A DNA stretch of 64,000 nucleotides from Fen-178 sp049516835 (GTDB taxonomy: Bacteria > Acidobacteriota > Terriglobia > Bryobacterales > Bryobacteraceae): NCBI GenBank assembly GCA_049516835.1, contig JBEKSR010000007.1:1-64000 (forward strand). The letters are read 5' to 3'. Position numbers and translations under genes: made by a program. The notes below the pieces were generated by a model. That model saw nothing but the letters and a program-made list of their open reading frames with translations, was not told where the DNA came from and searched no databases. Of the stretch, positions 37,248 to 46,359 are shown piece by piece. Within the stretch, counting starts at the first letter, position 1. Each line of letters begins with the position of its first letter.

Positions 37248-37857
37248 CCTTCAACCTTATTTCACCTGTAGTGCCCTCTTCTCAACCGAATAGGCAGGAA
37301 TCTGCTGCCGGCCGCCGGGCTGATGAGGGAACGCGCGGACACACGATTGCGTCAGTCGAGCGGAGGCCAAGCCCATCTCCGCGCGGCCGAATCAAAGCGA
37401 ATCAAAGTGTTCGTTGCTATCCCGCGCGGAGCCGCCTGCGCATCGCGGCTAGTCCGATCAAAGCGGCGCCACAAAGCGTCAGTGTCGCCGGTTCCGGCAG
37501 TCCGCTCTGCTGGGGCGTGCCGGAGAGATTGAACGCGAGTTCGGTTACGTTATCAAAGAACAAATCCGTCCTCGCGCGGTATGCGGAGGTGTTAGGGTAG
37601 TTCGTGACCACCCAGTAGGCTTGGACCATATTGCCAGTGGCGCCGGTCAACTCCAGCCAGTACTCGGTCCCGCCGGCTGCGTTAAAAGGGGTCTGTAGGT
37701 CGAAGATCACCCGCCAGGCATCGCCGCTGCCGAACCATGGACGCCCGGAATCGACTGCTGCCAGGTTCAAACCCCACCCGCTGGCTAGGATTGCGCCGGG
37801 GGCGCCGCCGCTGTCGGCACGAAGCTGGTAGGTAACGTCGTTGTCCCAACCTGTGAT

Positions 37858-38892
37858 GCGGGATATACACATAGCTTCGCACACAGGAACCAAACGACTG
37901 GCACTTCGTCAACGTGAGGCTGGCCGAAGACGTGGAGAAGCGAAAGCTGTTCCGGCGAGTCGCCGTTGGGCCCATTCAACCTTGTTGTTTGCGCCTCCTG
38001 GCTAGGAGGAAGATCGCCCCGCCCAGCGCAGTCACACTGATAGTGGTTGGTTCCGGCGTGCCCGAGCTGGGCACGGTGAGCACCGATGAAATGGCGTAAG
38101 CATGGTAATAGTCAGATGATGCGACGGATTGACTGGCGGAGATCCACGTTGCGTCGTTCATTCCCGTTATTCCCCACCACACCCTTGCCGATCCGAGGGT
38201 ATACCCGGTAAATGAAGTTCCATCGGCGTTCGATCCGCTCCAGGCATAGTAGCCGGGGATCGCTGAGGAGCCATCTTGGAAGGTGTCGATACCATGCGCG
38301 TCTAGGAGCGAGCCGGAAAACAGTCCTGCAGTCCCGTTCGCTACCAGATTGCCGCTGAGATCGTAGATCGGAGCCGTGGACGACCCAATGTTACTGACTA
38401 CGTTGGTTGTCGCCGTGGAACCAATGACAAGCCATGACGCACTCAAGTTTTGCAATGCGGTTACAGTGTTTGCAGACGTAGTCACAAAACTGTTGTAATC
38501 GGCAATATTGGAAGAAGTGGCATAGGTGCTCTCGTGTGTGACGAACACAAGACGGTATTGGTCGCCTGGATTGAGACCAGGAGGGACTGTGACGACAGTC
38601 CCCGCAGTCGAGCGGGATGCCATCTCTAGCACGGCGATCACCAAGACCACCGTTTCCTTAAAACTCGCACGTAATCTCATAAGACCTCCGTCAGATTGGA
38701 GAGGCTACCGTAGGGTCTGAAATATGTCAATCTGGGTGCAGATCCTGCCAGATCCCTCACTTCGGGGGTGCCCGCTCTCATGATTGCCTCGCGCAACCGC
38801 ATTTCTGCAAGAGTTCGTCGTTTATGCGCCAATGTAGCGGCGTGGTACGAGAAACCGGGCGACGCTTTTCCGATGGGGTGTGCTGGCGTGAT
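37858..38892. mobile_element. 1,030-bp insertion carrying a PEP-CTERM gene, flanked by a 5-bp direct repeat
   Basis: GTGAT is present at both borders (37853-37857 and 38888-38892), as expected for a 5-bp target duplication or for repair using microhomology. The ends (GCGGGATATACAC on the left, GTGTGCTGGC on the right) show no convincing inverted repeat and no transposase is encoded. The only intact gene inside is the PEP-CTERM gene at 37976. The 207 bp before that gene hold short out-of-frame fragments. Confidence 0.6.
37976..38680 (-). CDS. PEP-CTERM sorted protein inside the insertion
   Basis: 234 residues; GGAGG lies 6 nt before the ATG at 38680. A signal peptide is followed by a mature domain rich in Ser, Thr and Asn (VVTVPPGLNPGDQYRLVF, NGTAGLFSGSLLDAHG) and then PEPTTISVTALGGAIFLLA with RRRKQQG, a full PEP-CTERM signal. 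Such proteins are processed by exosortase and exported, commonly as exopolysaccharide-associated proteins. The interrupted host gene is unrelated outside the sorting signal. No exosortase gene is in the window. Confidence 0.82.
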   Translation of the reverse strand: MRLRASFKETVVLVIAVLEMASRSTAGTVVTVPPGLNPGDQYRLVFVTHESTYATSSNIADYNSFVTTSANTVTALQNLSASWLVIGSTATTNVVSNIGSSTAPIYDLSGNLVANGTAGLFSGSLLDAHGIDTFQDGSSAIPGYYAWSGSNADGTSFTGYTLGSARVWWGITGMNDATWISASQSVASSDYYHAYAISSVLTVPSSGTPEPTTISVTALGGAIFLLARRRKQQG

Positions 38893-39242
38893 ACCATTGA
38901 GGTTCTGAAAGTAGAAGCCAACCGAACTGATGGTGGTGTTGCTTCCCAGCAGGAAGTCGTCGGCTGACCAATTAGAACCAAGGATCAAAAGTCCGCCGGT
39001 GTTGGGATCAGCGTTGGGGCCACCATTGTTGTAAACTACGCCCGCGCTCAGGCCGGCCGCCATGCACAGCATGAGGGATAGCACCCGCGCTGCCAACCCC
39101 GCATGAAGTCTCATAAGAATAAACCGGACTTTATGGATGTAGTTTCCCTTTTTTGGTGACCTTGCTCTAGCGTCCAAGGCGCCGACGACCGCCAGAAGCT
39201 GAGTATGGGCGCAAGCCTCCCGCCCTGGAAAGTGACACACGG

Positions 39243-39272
39243 TGTGACACATCGCCTGTCGCGTTCTACAAT
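39243..39272 (+). promoter_or_regulatory. Possible promoter of the FG-GAP membrane protein
   Basis: TGTGAC (39243-39248) and TACAAT (39267-39272) are 18 nt apart. The -35 region overlaps two direct copies of GTGACAC (39232-39238 and 39244-39250), a possible operator. TACAAT is also used at 2778 and 8221. Confidence 0.35.
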
Positions 39273-39280
39273 GAGGCGTT

Positions 39281-40711
39281 ATGGTAAGCGGCGGCCCGGC
39301 GGGAGAAGTTTCATCCGAAGGCGTTGCGGAACAACTGGGCCGCGTCCTGTCGAGCGGCTCGTTCGCGGGTTCCGCAAAACTGCAACGCCTGTTGGCGTTT
39401 TTGGTCCATGAAGCCCTCGCTGGCCGTCAGGAAGATCTCAAGGAGTACAGCATTGCCTTGGCTGTGTGCGACCGGGACTCCTCGTTCGACCCCAAGCTGG
39501 ATACGGTGGTGCGCGTTCAGGCGCGCCGTTTGCGACAACAGTTGGAGCTCTACTATGGAGGCGAGGGCCGCTTCGACCCGGTGCTGATAGAACTTCCCAA
39601 GGGCCGGTACATCCCGGTCTTCAGCGTTCGGGCCCGCAGCCCTGGCGAAACGGCCGGAGGTCCCCCCCCAGGCGGCCGCTGGAGGCGCCGGATTCCGTGG
39701 TTGGCCGCGGTGGCGATGGCTATCGGCGCCGTCTGGTTATTCCTGGACCCGCCGGCCGTCTTTCTCCATGGCGACCCGGCACAATGGGTCTTCGAGGGGA
39801 CGAAGCTCAAAGTGCTGGACGACCGGGACCGGATCTGCTGGGAAAAATGGTTCCAGGACCTTAAGCTCATCGATGAGCCCGACGACCCCCGCCGGGCGAT
39901 TGTCGAAGACATCGACGGCGACGGCAGGAAGGAAGTGCTGGTCAGCATCAACAGGGTGAATCCGGAGGAGAACCGGAGTTCCCTGATCTGTTTCGACGCG
40001 CAAGGGCGCAAGCGCTGGGAAACCTTCTATGGCTCGCCCAGGACTTTCGGCGGCCGGAAATTCAGCGCCGCCTACTATGGCCACGTGATGGGTATCCTCC
40101 GGGTCGGCGGGAAACCCCTGATTCTGGTCCTGACTTCCCATCACATCTGGTACCCCAGCGAAGTGGCCCTGTTCGACGCCGGCACCGGCAAGCTCGTCGG
40201 CGTGTACGTTCACCCCGGAATGGTCTACCTCGCGGTGGCCCGCGATATCGACGGCGACGGCGTTCCCGAAATCCTGTTCGCCGCCTTGAACAATCCGGGC
40301 GAAGGCCTCGGACATCCGGCCCTCGGCGCGCTGAAGCTTCCACTCCCCGGGGAGCGGGCGACCCCCGGGGGCGGAGAGCTGGCCTACGTGCTTTTCCCGC
40401 TGCCCGACGTCAACCGGGCAACCGGCCGATATCCCACGCCGTACGGTTTGGAAGTGACTGGCGACGGCCGGATCGAAATGAAGTATATGGTGGAGGGCGG
40501 AGGATCCATTTTCGACCTTGATTTCGGTTTCCGGGTGCTCGAACATCATCTGGCAGACTCGTTTGCCGCCGTGCACGAGCGCTTGTACCGCCAGAGAATT
40601 CTGGATCACCGCCTCGGCAGCCGCGAAATCGAAGAGCTGGGTGTCGCCGTGAGATTCCCCTCGGCGCCGGACGGCAACTCCCCCCAAGTCGCGCGCAACT
40701 GGAGGTACTGA
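39281..40711 (+). CDS. Membrane protein with wHTH-like N-terminus and FG-GAP repeats
   Basis: 476 residues; GAGG is 4 nt upstream. Residues about 10-115 (LQRLLAFLVHEALAGRQEDLKEYSIALAV...RVQARRLRQQLELYY) match a domain I know from acidobacterial CadC-like and TPR proteins, located N-terminally in the cytoplasm. A helix follows at about 140-160, then an exported part with two DIDGDG calcium-binding loops (VEDIDGDGRKEVLV and ARDIDGDGVPEILF), typical of FG-GAP/integrin-like blades. The layout suggests a transmembrane sensor. The sugar transporter begins 60 nt downstream, so they may form one unit. Confidence 0.68.
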   Translation: MVSGGPAGEVSSEGVAEQLGRVLSSGSFAGSAKLQRLLAFLVHEALAGRQEDLKEYSIALAVCDRDSSFDPKLDTVVRVQARRLRQQLELYYGGEGRFDPVLIELPKGRYIPVFSVRARSPGETAGGPPPGGRWRRRIPWLAAVAMAIGAVWLFLDPPAVFLHGDPAQWVFEGTKLKVLDDRDRICWEKWFQDLKLIDEPDDPRRAIVEDIDGDGRKEVLVSINRVNPEENRSSLICFDAQGRKRWETFYGSPRTFGGRKFSAAYYGHVMGILRVGGKPLILVLTSHHIWYPSEVALFDAGTGKLVGVYVHPGMVYLAVARDIDGDGVPEILFAALNNPGEGLGHPALGALKLPLPGERATPGGGELAYVLFPLPDVNRATGRYPTPYGLEVTGDGRIEMKYMVEGGGSIFDLDFGFRVLEHHLADSFAAVHERLYRQRILDHRLGSREIEELGVAVRFPSAPDGNSPQVARNWRY

Positions 40712-40771
40712 TTGAATCGGACGCGAGTACGCGTCGTTCTTCCTCGGCACATTCGATCAGCGGATCCAATT

Positions 40772-42193
40772 ATGAATTCCTCCGGCGAGACCGGCTCCGC
40801 GGAACACTTCAACGCCCGCTACGTCTGGCTCATCTCGATAGTCGCCGCGCTCGGCGGACTTCTGTTCGGCTACGACTGGGTAGTGATTGGCGGCGCCAAG
40901 CCATTCTACGAGAAATATTTTCAGCTCGACACCGGGCAGCTCGTCGGTTGGGCCAACAGTTGCGCGCTGCTGGGCTGCCTTCTCGGCTCCCTGCTCGCGG
41001 GCGGGCTGAGCGATCGGTTCGGGCGCAAAATCCTGCTGATTCTCTCCGCGTTTCTGTTTGCGGCCACCTCCGTTCTGACCGGTTGGGCTCCGGCCTTCCT
41101 GTGGTTCGTGGTATGGCGCATGATGGGCGGCGTGGCCATCGGCCTGGCGTCCAACGTGTCGCCCACTTACATCGCGGAAGTCAGCCCGGCTCCCTGGCGG
41201 GGCCGCCTGGTGTCGTTGAACCAGTTGACCATCGTGGTGGGCATCCTGGCCGCCCAGGTGGTCAATTGGCTGATCGCCCGGAAGGTCGCGGAAGGGGCCA
41301 CCGCCGAGATGATTCGCCTGTCGTGGAACGGCCAATACGGCTGGCGCTGGATGTTCACCGCTGTCGCCGTTCCCTCCGTGGTGTTCTTTGTGAGCGCGTG
41401 GTTCGTTCCCGAAAGCCCGCGCTGGCTGGTGAAGAACGGCAGGCGCGACTTGGCCCGCCGCGTTCTGGCGCGGATCGGCGGCGAGCCATACGGCGGCCGG
41501 GCATTGGCGGAAATCCAAACCACGCTTGGCGACGAGACCCGCGCGCGCGTGCGCTGGCGAGAGTTGCTGGCGCCGGGAGTGAAGCGAGCGCTGGCCGTGG
41601 GAGTGGTCCTGGCGGTCCTCCAGCAATGGAGCGGGATCAACGTGATCTTCAACTACGCCGAGGAGATCTACCGCGGCGCCGGTTACGGGGTGAGCGATAT
41701 TCTCTTCAACATCGTGATCACCGGCGCCATCAACCTGGCGTTCACGTTCGTCGCCCTGGGCCTGGTCGATCGGTTCGGGCGCCGGGTGCTGATGCTCGTC
41801 GGCTGTGCGGGAATCGCCCTCTCGCACGGGTTGCTCGGGCTGGCTTACCACTTCGGATTGAAAGGCCTTCCCGTGCTTGTTTTGACGCTGTGCACGATCG
41901 GGTGCTACGCCATGTCGCTGGCGCCGGTGACGTGGGTGCTGATCTCCGAGATCTTTCCCAACCGCGTTCGCGGCCTGGCCGTCTCGGTCTCGGTCTCGGC
42001 GCTCTGGATCGCCTGCTTCGTGCTCACCTTCACCTTCCCGGTACTCAATTCCGCTCTGGGGTCGGCCGGCACGTTCTGGGTGTATTCCGGCATCTGTTTC
42101 GGCGGCTTTCTATTCGTCCTGTTCCGCGTCCCGGAAACCAAGGGCAAGACGCTGGAACAAATCGAAAGGGATCTCGCCCCGGCTGATCACTGA
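40772..42193 (+). CDS. Sugar porter family MFS transporter
   Basis: 473 residues from the ATG at 40772. Twelve helices are expected, with the SP-family motifs SDRFGRK in loop 2-3, PESPRWL, VDRFGRRVL and the C-terminal PETKGKTLEQIE, as in XylE-type proton symporters for pentoses and hexoses. The first 100 residues nearly equal the truncated copy at 36948. The 3' end overlaps the zeta-like gene by 7 bp. Confidence 0.93.
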   Translation: MNSSGETGSAEHFNARYVWLISIVAALGGLLFGYDWVVIGGAKPFYEKYFQLDTGQLVGWANSCALLGCLLGSLLAGGLSDRFGRKILLILSAFLFAATSVLTGWAPAFLWFVVWRMMGGVAIGLASNVSPTYIAEVSPAPWRGRLVSLNQLTIVVGILAAQVVNWLIARKVAEGATAEMIRLSWNGQYGWRWMFTAVAVPSVVFFVSAWFVPESPRWLVKNGRRDLARRVLARIGGEPYGGRALAEIQTTLGDETRARVRWRELLAPGVKRALAVGVVLAVLQQWSGINVIFNYAEEIYRGAGYGVSDILFNIVITGAINLAFTFVALGLVDRFGRRVLMLVGCAGIALSHGLLGLAYHFGLKGLPVLVLTLCTIGCYAMSLAPVTWVLISEIFPNRVRGLAVSVSVSALWIACFVLTFTFPVLNSALGSAGTFWVYSGICFGGFLFVLFRVPETKGKTLEQIERDLAPADH

Positions 42194-42774
42194 GACTTCG
42201 GTAGCAGCGGCCTCAGCCACCTCGGAACCGGCCGCTGCAACTTCAGCAGGCGTCCACCTTCAAAGATGGCGACCACGCGGAAGGGAGTCCGCAGGTCGTT
42301 GTTGTCGAAGACCCACACGTGGGGCAGTTCGCGGAGGGAGGCCTTCAGGTTGGCCAGAATGCGTGGAAAACGCTCGACCAGCTTCTCCGCCGGAACATCG
42401 TGCCCGCCCTGCGAGACACGCATCGCCACGCGTTGTTCGGACACTTCCGGCCCGGCAGTCCCGATAAAGCACAGAATCGTGTTGTAGCCCGCCTCCGCCG
42501 CCCTCTTGAGGAAGGCGAGCTTCTCGCCCACGGGGTCTGAAAAGACCGTCTCGAAAACAAAGCTCTCCCGTTGTTTCACAAGCTCCTGCCGGACGGAATC
42601 GGCCACCCGGGCGGCGGCATAAGGCTCGATATGGAGCTCCTGGGCTAACACGTCCGCATTGACAAACCGCAGCCCGGCGGGTTGGAGGTGGGCGTAGTAG
42701 AACGTCGTTTTACCCGCGCCATTCGGCCCAGCGAGAGCGACGATGACAGGTCGCTGGTCGAGCGGCAGGCTCAT
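42187..42774 (-). CDS. Zeta toxin-like P-loop kinase
   Basis: 195 residues. Walker A motif AGPNGAGKTTF (residues 15-25), then NADVLAQE with the acid used for catalysis in zeta/PezT kinases, and FVFETVFSDP. Zeta toxins phosphorylate UDP-N-acetylglucosamine and poison wall synthesis; some members of this AAA/zeta group are instead harmless kinases. The start overlaps the ParD-like gene's stop (ATGA), the normal order of antitoxin then toxin. Confidence 0.78.
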   Translation of the reverse strand: MSLPLDQRPVIVALAGPNGAGKTTFYYAHLQPAGLRFVNADVLAQELHIEPYAAARVADSVRQELVKQRESFVFETVFSDPVGEKLAFLKRAAEAGYNTILCFIGTAGPEVSEQRVAMRVSQGGHDVPAEKLVERFPRILANLKASLRELPHVWVFDNNDLRTPFRVVAIFEGGRLLKLQRPVPRWLRPLLPKSQ

Positions 42775-43163
42775 CGCCGCTTGGCCGTCACGGCGATGGG
42801 CTGGAACTGGCGCTTGACGAATCGACCCACTGTGCGCCTCCCGTTCGCATCGATACGCACCAGCAGGCCGGGACGATCCGGATGCGGTTGGTAGTGAGGG
42901 AAGGGCCGGCTCTCGAGGAAGTCAACCACGCGCTGCCGGCCTTCCGCGGTATCCACGGACTTGAGGCACCCTGAAAGCGGCCGAGCGGTGGCGTTGCGGC
43001 ATAATGCCAACACTTGCTGCCCTTCCAGCAGTAACTCAACCGACCGGCCTAATCGCGCCCAGAATTCGACCTGCCCGGCAATCGAGCGCGCGGCCACTTC
43101 CCCGGCGAGCCGGGCATCGAGCACGAGGCCGTCGGAAAGCTTCACCGGCTGACTCATAGTCAT
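42771..43163 (-). CDS. ParD-like antitoxin
   Basis: 130 residues. The first 50 residues (MSQPVKLSDGLVLDARLAG...RSIAGQVEFWARLGRSVELLL) have the ribbon-helix-helix pattern of ParD-like antitoxins. The remaining 80 residues (about 50-130) form an extra C-terminal domain that may bind the partner. An in-frame ATG at 43157 is an alternative start. A perfect palindrome lies directly upstream. Pairing of this fold with a zeta-like kinase is known in Proteobacteria, so the module assignment is an inference from context. Confidence 0.7.
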   Translation of the reverse strand: MTMSQPVKLSDGLVLDARLAGEVAARSIAGQVEFWARLGRSVELLLEGQQVLALCRNATARPLSGCLKSVDTAEGRQRVVDFLESRPFPHYQPHPDRPGLLVRIDANGRRTVGRFVKRQFQPIAVTAKRR

Positions 43164-43165
43164 AG

Positions 43166-43182
43166 GGTAGCATATTGCTACC
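43166..43182. promoter_or_regulatory. Operator palindrome of the toxin-antitoxin pair
   Basis: GGTAGCA, TAT, TGCTACC: a perfect 7-bp inverted repeat 3 nt before the antitoxin ATG, the place where such antitoxins repress their own operon. Confidence 0.6.
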
Positions 43183-43800
43183 GCACGCCCGCACGCAGCC
43201 TGCGAACCGCCTGCGCGGATACTTCGCGTGCCACGCGACGGATGTCGTAGTAGTTCGCCAGCATGTAGGCCACGGTGGAAAAGCAGGATTCACTGCATCG
43301 CTGCTTGATCTCGGCCGGTTGGCACGTGTCGAACTTCGGGCAGCCAACGCTCCCCCAATCGTGGCCGGACTCCCGCCACGGGTAGCAGGGCGCCAGCGTG
43401 CCGTCGGTGCGGCACACCACCATGTTCTGCCCGGCGCGGCAAGGCCAGGGCGCCGCACCACCGCGCACCAGGCTCTTCATGGCGCCAAGATGCTCAGCCG
43501 AGTTGACCATCGCGTAGCCCGCGCGACGGCTCACACAGGTGATAGGCCGTGGCGACTCCGTTCTGGCGGCTGAACTCAGTCGGCAGCCTGACGTCCTCCA
43601 GGTTGAAGCGCGTGATATGGATGCTCAGCAAGACCGTATAGCCGTGACGGCTCTGGAGCTTTACCAGGTAGCCGAAGTTCCCTCGAATGTGCTCGAGCGC
43701 CTCGGGCAGGCCGGGTTATTCGCGGACGCAGTCGATGGCTACGTTGAACGTGGCCACCCCGGCATCCCGCGGCGTGAAGCCAGTCGATCACCCGCCGGCG
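43178..43800 (-). pseudogene. Decayed radical SAM/SPASM protein gene
   Basis: Three pieces of one protein are spread over frames on the minus strand: RVIDWLHAAG near 43785, then AGVATFNVAIDC and PGLPEALEHIRGNFGY (with a TAA between them), HGYTVLLSIHITRFNLEDV and TAYHLCEP, then RAGYAMVNSAEHL to the end. The last piece keeps the SPASM cysteines (CYPW, GCPKFDTC, RCSESC). The N-terminal cluster motif CxxxCxxC is missing. The gene is non-functional; its 5' end abuts the ABC permease stop. Confidence 0.75.
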
Positions 43801-43809
43801 CTGCCGCCG

Positions 43810-46338
43810 CTACTCATATTCCAATGCGGAGATCAGCGAAGCGCGCACCGCGGCCTCGGCCGGCACGATGGCCGCGACCAGCGCGGCAGCCACCAGCATC
43901 GGCAGAAGCTCCGCGGCCAGCAGGCCGGGAAAGCGGAATTCGAGTGCGTGGCCGGAGAAGATCGAGAGCGCATAGAAGATGTTCACCAGGCCGAACGCCA
44001 GGCCCAGGACAAAACCCACCACGGCCACGGCCGCGGCTTCCAGCCACACCGCTACCCTCACCTGGCGGCGCAGGCCGCCCACGGCGCGCAGGATTCCCAG
44101 CTCGCGGCGCCGGTCCGTGATGGAAACCGTCAGCGCGTTGGCGATGCCCAGAATCGCCACCAGCAGGGCAATGGCAAGCTGCGCGTAGGTGATCTCGAAC
44201 CACCGCCCCGCCAGGCCCAGAACGTGGCGGCGCAAATCCGCGCTCGAGAATACAAACAATCTTCGGTTCGCTCCAACACGCGCCACCACCTGCTGGCGGA
44301 CGGTTTCCGCGGAAGCGCCCGGACCGAGATAGAGACGGAAGAGGTTGACGGTGTCATCGTGCCAGCGGCTTCGGTATAGGGAGCGATCCATCACGATGGT
44401 GCCCTGCGGATCGGTGAAGTCTTTGTAGATCCCGAGCACGGGAAGGCGTAGCGCGCCATCGGGCGCGGGCAGATCGAGAGCATCGCCCACGCGCAGCCGC
44501 TCGCGCGCCGCGAAGTTGTCGGAGACAATTACGCCGCGGCCCTGGGCGGCCAGTTGGTGGACCCGCTCGCTGTTCACGGGGATGGCCCGCCGGCGCGCTT
44601 GCGGGCTCAGTCGGACTATATCCACGGCAAAAAGAATGGGTTGAGAGTTCCGGACGGAGACGCGCGCCGTCCGCACCGGTTGCACCACCGCCAGGCCCTC
44701 GATGGCGCCCAGGTCGCGCTCTATGGCGCTGGGGAAGCGCAGCGTCAGGTCCTTCAAATTTTCCGAAGGCGCCACCAGGAAATCGGCATCCAGCGTGCCT
44801 GTGACCCAGTCGAGAATGCTCTGGTAACTGGCCTCGGCGATGCCGCCCAACCCGATCACCATGGCCACCGAGAGCATCAAGGCGGCTGCCACCGATGCCG
44901 TACGGCGCGGCGCTTGGAGCAGGCTGTCGGCGGCCAGCGCGCCTTCCATGGGACGGATGCGCTCCAGAAGCGGCCGCAACATGCGCACTACCGCGCTCGA
45001 CAACTCCGGCGTCAGAAGGATCGCGGCGAAGGCCGCCAGCGCATAACTCACCAGGAACCAGCTCTCGAACCTGCCGGCCAGCAGCCAAGCGGCCATCGAT
45101 ATCGCGGCACAGGCCAGCAGGCCGCGCGTGCGGCGCTCCTCCAGTTGAACGATCTCGTACCGGCCCTTCTGCAGCGCGCGAACGGGGTCGGCTCGCGCGG
45201 CGGCGCTGGCCGGAAACACCGCGGCGAGCACGCTCCACGACACTCCGGCGGCAATCGCACCGGCGATTATGAGGGGTTCGACGCCGCCGCGCGCCGGTTG
45301 GCCGATGACTCCGTACAGTCCTTCCAGCGATGCCGCCACGTACCGCGCAGTCAGCCGGGAAAGTCCCGCGCCCAGGAGCGCGCCCACCAGCGAGCCGGCC
45401 AGCCCCAGACAACCGCTCTCCAGCAGAAACAGCGTGCGGATTTGCGATCGCGTGGCGCCCAGCGCGCGTAAAATGCCAATCTCGCCGCGGCGCTGCGCGA
45501 CCGCCACCACCAAGGTATTCTGAATCAGAAACAGTCCGACGATCAAGGCAAAGATACTGGCAAAGCCGGTCGAGCGGCGGTAATTGACGAGCACCTGCTC
45601 AAAATAGCGGCGCCGCTCGGAAGGCGCATCGACCTGGAAGCCGGAGCCGAGAGCCGCGGTGAGGGCACGCCGGCAATCGTCCACCGCAACTCCGCGCCGC
45701 GCGGTAATGTCGATCCGGTCGAATTTGCGCTCCTTTCCGAAAACTCTCTGCGCCGCGTAGATATCCATCACCGCCAGGCTGCCGCCAAAAGCCTGGGCCA
45801 ATCCAGCCGGACGGAGCAGGCCGCGCACGGTAAAGAGCCGGGCGCCTTCCACCGTCTCCAGAACCAGCCGGCTGCCCATGGCAAGACCGTTGCGGGAGGC
45901 AAAATCGGCGCCGATCATGATGGAATCCGGCTGCGCCAGGAAGACCAGCGGATCATCCAGTTCCGATCCTCCGAGATCGTAGTCGCGGATGCCCTGGTCG
46001 GCCGTCATGTCCACACCCAGCACCAGCAGGTTGCCCTGCCCGCTCCGGCCCGTGCCCACTACGGCTTCCACCACCGGCGAGGCCGAGCCAACCTCCGCCA
46101 CCGAGCGCACACGGTCGAGCAGCTCCTCCGGAATGCCGGTGTCGCCGGCGGAGACCTGCAGATCGGCCGCGCCCGCGATCTGCGCGATAGTTTGCCGCAA
46201 CCCCGCCAGCACGCTCTGGTTGGCCTGGTACATCGCCACCAGCACGGCCACGCCCAGCGCGATGCCCGCCAGCGTCAGCAGGGAACGCAGCCGGTGCTTT
46301 GCGAGATAGGGCAGGCTCAGCAATCGGACAAGGCGCAT
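43810..46338 (-). CDS. ABC transporter permease, FtsX/MacB type
   Basis: 842 residues from the ATG at 46338 (MRLVRLLSLPYL); the frame extends upstream into the neighbouring gene's stop. It starts with a helix (LLTLAGIALGVAVLVAMY), a MacB-like periplasmic domain (about 40-230), an FtsX domain with three helices (about 250-380), a second periplasmic domain and a second FtsX domain at the end (ELGILRAVGGLRRQVRV). This fused two-repeat form occurs in lipoprotein-release and antibiotic-peptide systems. No ATPase lies beside it. A LolA-like gene occurs 4 kb away on the other strand. Confidence 0.9.
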   Translation of the reverse strand: MRLVRLLSLPYLAKHRLRSLLTLAGIALGVAVLVAMYQANQSVLAGLRQTIAQIAGAADLQVSAGDTGIPEELLDRVRSVAEVGSASPVVEAVVGTGRSGQGNLLVLGVDMTADQGIRDYDLGGSELDDPLVFLAQPDSIMIGADFASRNGLAMGSRLVLETVEGARLFTVRGLLRPAGLAQAFGGSLAVMDIYAAQRVFGKERKFDRIDITARRGVAVDDCRRALTAALGSGFQVDAPSERRRYFEQVLVNYRRSTGFASIFALIVGLFLIQNTLVVAVAQRRGEIGILRALGATRSQIRTLFLLESGCLGLAGSLVGALLGAGLSRLTARYVAASLEGLYGVIGQPARGGVEPLIIAGAIAAGVSWSVLAAVFPASAAARADPVRALQKGRYEIVQLEERRTRGLLACAAISMAAWLLAGRFESWFLVSYALAAFAAILLTPELSSAVVRMLRPLLERIRPMEGALAADSLLQAPRRTASVAAALMLSVAMVIGLGGIAEASYQSILDWVTGTLDADFLVAPSENLKDLTLRFPSAIERDLGAIEGLAVVQPVRTARVSVRNSQPILFAVDIVRLSPQARRRAIPVNSERVHQLAAQGRGVIVSDNFAARERLRVGDALDLPAPDGALRLPVLGIYKDFTDPQGTIVMDRSLYRSRWHDDTVNLFRLYLGPGASAETVRQQVVARVGANRRLFVFSSADLRRHVLGLAGRWFEITYAQLAIALLVAILGIANALTVSITDRRRELGILRAVGGLRRQVRVAVWLEAAAVAVVGFVLGLAFGLVNIFYALSIFSGHALEFRFPGLLAAELLPMLVAAALVAAIVPAEAAVRASLISALEYE

Positions 46339-46359
46339 ACCGGGAATCTTCAGCGTACA

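Larger units (their letters stand above)
37417..39114 (-). pseudogene. PEP-CTERM gene split in two by an insertion
   Basis: The 5' part (39114-38888) encodes a signal peptide and GVVYNNGG...SVGFYFQNLNGIT. The 3' part (37857-37417) resumes with GWDNDVTYQLRADSGG and ends in LPEPATLTLCGAALIG and MRRRLRAG, a complete PEP-CTERM signal. Both parts meet at the pentamer ATCAC on the coding strand. Removing 1,035 bp joins them in frame into a protein of about 222 residues with no lost codon. The coding strand starts at 39114 (MRLHAGLAARVLSL); no strong ribosome binding site is seen. Confidence 0.8.

Noticed and set aside
37858..38887. Known IS element for the insertion in the PEP-CTERM gene
   Set aside because: No transposase and no convincing terminal inverted repeats could be found, so it is listed only as an unclassified insertion.
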